NCBI RefSeq assembly: GCF_002860255.1 | Contig: NZ_PGVE01000012.1 | Coordinates: forward strand, 62,001-126,000 | DNA from: Neobacillus cucumis | Lineage (GTDB): Bacteria > Bacillota > Bacilli > Bacillales > Cytobacillaceae | DNA length: 64,000 nucleotides | Direction of reading: 5' to 3' | Shown here: positions 63,152 through 64,000 of the stretch, one piece after another | How the letters are laid out: the number at the start of each line of letters is the position of its first letter | How positions within the stretch are numbered: the first letter of the stretch is position 1 | Notes under the pieces: generated by a model | The model's database searches: none | Told to the model about the DNA's origin: nothing | What the model saw: the letters and a program-made list of their open reading frames with translations, nothing else | Translations under genes and position numbers: made by a program

Positions 63152-64000
63152 ATGAAAAAACGTAATCTCCTCCTTGCATTGGTAATCGTTCTTACCTTTC
63201 TTGGAGGAATCTATACAGGGATCCAATTTACATCATCCAAATCTGAGAACCAACCAGTTAAATTTAAAAAGGCTCCTCAATCAGCGATTAAGCCAGAGAC
63301 TAAAGAGTTACCCAAAGTGGAAAAGAGAACTTCTAAAGTGCTCATCGGTTATATACAAGATTTCCGTGATCCAAATCAAGTGGATTACAGTAAATTAACT
63401 CATGTAATTTTCTCATTTGCCCACCCGACAAAGGATGGCGGTATCTTACTGAATGGTGATTCGGCGTTAAAAAACCTGCGAACAACTGTGGCAAACGCCA
63501 AAAAATCAAATACAAAAGTGATGTTAGCTGTCGGCGGCTGGTTTCATATGAACGGCGGAGAATCCTATCCCTATTTTAAAGCAGCCATCTCTAATCCAAC
63601 ATCCCGGACAAAGCTAGTGAACGGGCTTACTAGTTTAGCAGACCGTGAGAATCTCGATGGAATAGATATTGATTTCGAACATCCCCATTCAAAAGCGGAT
63701 GCTGAAAATCTTGCCGCTTTTGCAAAGGAATTAAGCGCGCAGCTTCATCCGAAAAAGAAAGAAGTTTCTGTAGCTGTTTATTCTAAGATCCATGCCGTGA
63801 CTCTCACTGAAGTCGGCTTCGTCCAATACGAACCATCCATGTTTCAAGACGTGGACCATGTTAATATTATGGCCTATGACGGACAATGGGACGATGGCTA
63901 TCATGCAGCTAATCTATCACCGTATCCATTTACAGAGAAGATCGTCAACTATTGGTCCCGTTTGTTTGAAGAACAAAACATTTCAAAAGAAAAATTAGTG
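63152..64000 (+). CDS. Glycoside hydrolase family 18 protein, N-terminal part (3' end outside window)
   Basis: Open from the ATG at 63152 (GAAGGAGG upstream) to the last base, 283 codons, with no stop. A signal peptide or anchor (LLLALVIVLTFLGGIYTGIQ), a short Lys/Pro-rich linker, then a GH18 barrel starting KVLIGYIQDFRDPNQVDYSK. The catalytic DxxDxDxE motif is NLDGIDIDFEHP, and the barrel strands VMLAVGGWF and VNIMAYDGQWDDG are typical. It could act on chitin, or on peptidoglycan-type GlcNAc links as in spore cortex enzymes; no LysM domain is seen in this part, so the substrate is open. Confidence 0.9.
   Translation, partial: MKKRNLLLALVIVLTFLGGIYTGIQFTSSKSENQPVKFKKAPQSAIKPETKELPKVEKRTSKVLIGYIQDFRDPNQVDYSKLTHVIFSFAHPTKDGGILLNGDSALKNLRTTVANAKKSNTKVMLAVGGWFHMNGGESYPYFKAAISNPTSRTKLVNGLTSLADRENLDGIDIDFEHPHSKADAENLAAFAKELSAQLHPKKKEVSVAVYSKIHAVTLTEVGFVQYEPSMFQDVDHVNIMAYDGQWDDGYHAANLSPYPFTEKIVNYWSRLFEEQNISKEKLV

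Overview
The window comes from the chromosome of a low-GC, endospore-forming Bacillaceae bacterium (Bacillus/Neobacillus-like). The evidence is spore genes (sspO, sspP, sspN, tlp, a gerA-type germinant receptor operon, CotF-like coat proteins, a SpoIIM-family protein), a CcpC-type aconitase control region, and the gene order acnA - thioredoxin-like (yneN) - sspN - tlp - yneP - yneQ - HesB-like (yneR slot) - plsY - yneT - parE - parC. That order is the B. subtilis chromosomal backbone. Here it is interrupted by several insertions and decayed islands.

The most notable content is a selenocysteine (Sec) locus that plain ORF calling misses. At 3.4-7.0 kb lie selD (minus strand, with its own in-frame UGA in AGUGCKIG), a divergent SelW/Rdx-family selenoprotein (CMQU), an Hsp20 gene and selA. 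A third UGA-containing gene, a HesB/IscA-like selenoprotein (GIGUGG), sits at 29.2 kb in the place where B. subtilis carries yneR. All three UGA codons are followed by a stem-loop at the distance expected of a bacterial SECIS. selB and selC were not found and should lie elsewhere in the genome.

Layout. 0-3.4 kb: 3' end of a nitronate monooxygenase gene, a small membrane protein, and the kbl-tdh threonine-degradation pair. 3.4-7 kb: selenium locus. 7-10.8 kb: sspP, an 89-aa protein, sspO and aconitase. 10.8-15.6 kb: an ABC-F ribosome-protection gene with an attenuator leader, then a wrecked ABC transporter/two-component module in which deletions have joined gene fragments. 15.7-16.8 kb: thioredoxin-like protein, FbpB-like protein, SspN. 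16.9-18.4 kb: relics (serine recombinase, alcohol dehydrogenase fragment). 18.4-22.2 kb: gerA-gerC-gerB operon. 22.2-24.5 kb: palindrome-rich intergenic region, DUF3231, tlp. 24.7-33.4 kb: tandem AAA+ protein, yneP, yneQ, CapA, HesB-Sec, plsY, an inserted response regulator-PAS-GGDEF plus histidine kinase pair, yneT. 33.5-38.1 kb: parE-parC. 38.2-43.2 kb: secreted protein, then a MarR regulator with a heterodimeric ABC exporter. 43.3-44.8 kb: five 52-bp tandem repeats, large palindromes and a XerS-like recombinase. 45-48.6 kb: two CotF-like proteins, then an alcohol/aldehyde dehydrogenase pair. 48.7-56.2 kb: GNAT, RDD, SpoIIM and a MoxR/DUF58/DUF4350/DUF4129 membrane operon. 56.3-60 kb: NarL-type two-component system divergent from a membrane protein. 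60-64 kb: PepF, TrhO and the start of a GH18 hydrolase.

No rRNA, tRNA, CRISPR array or intact insertion sequence was recognised.
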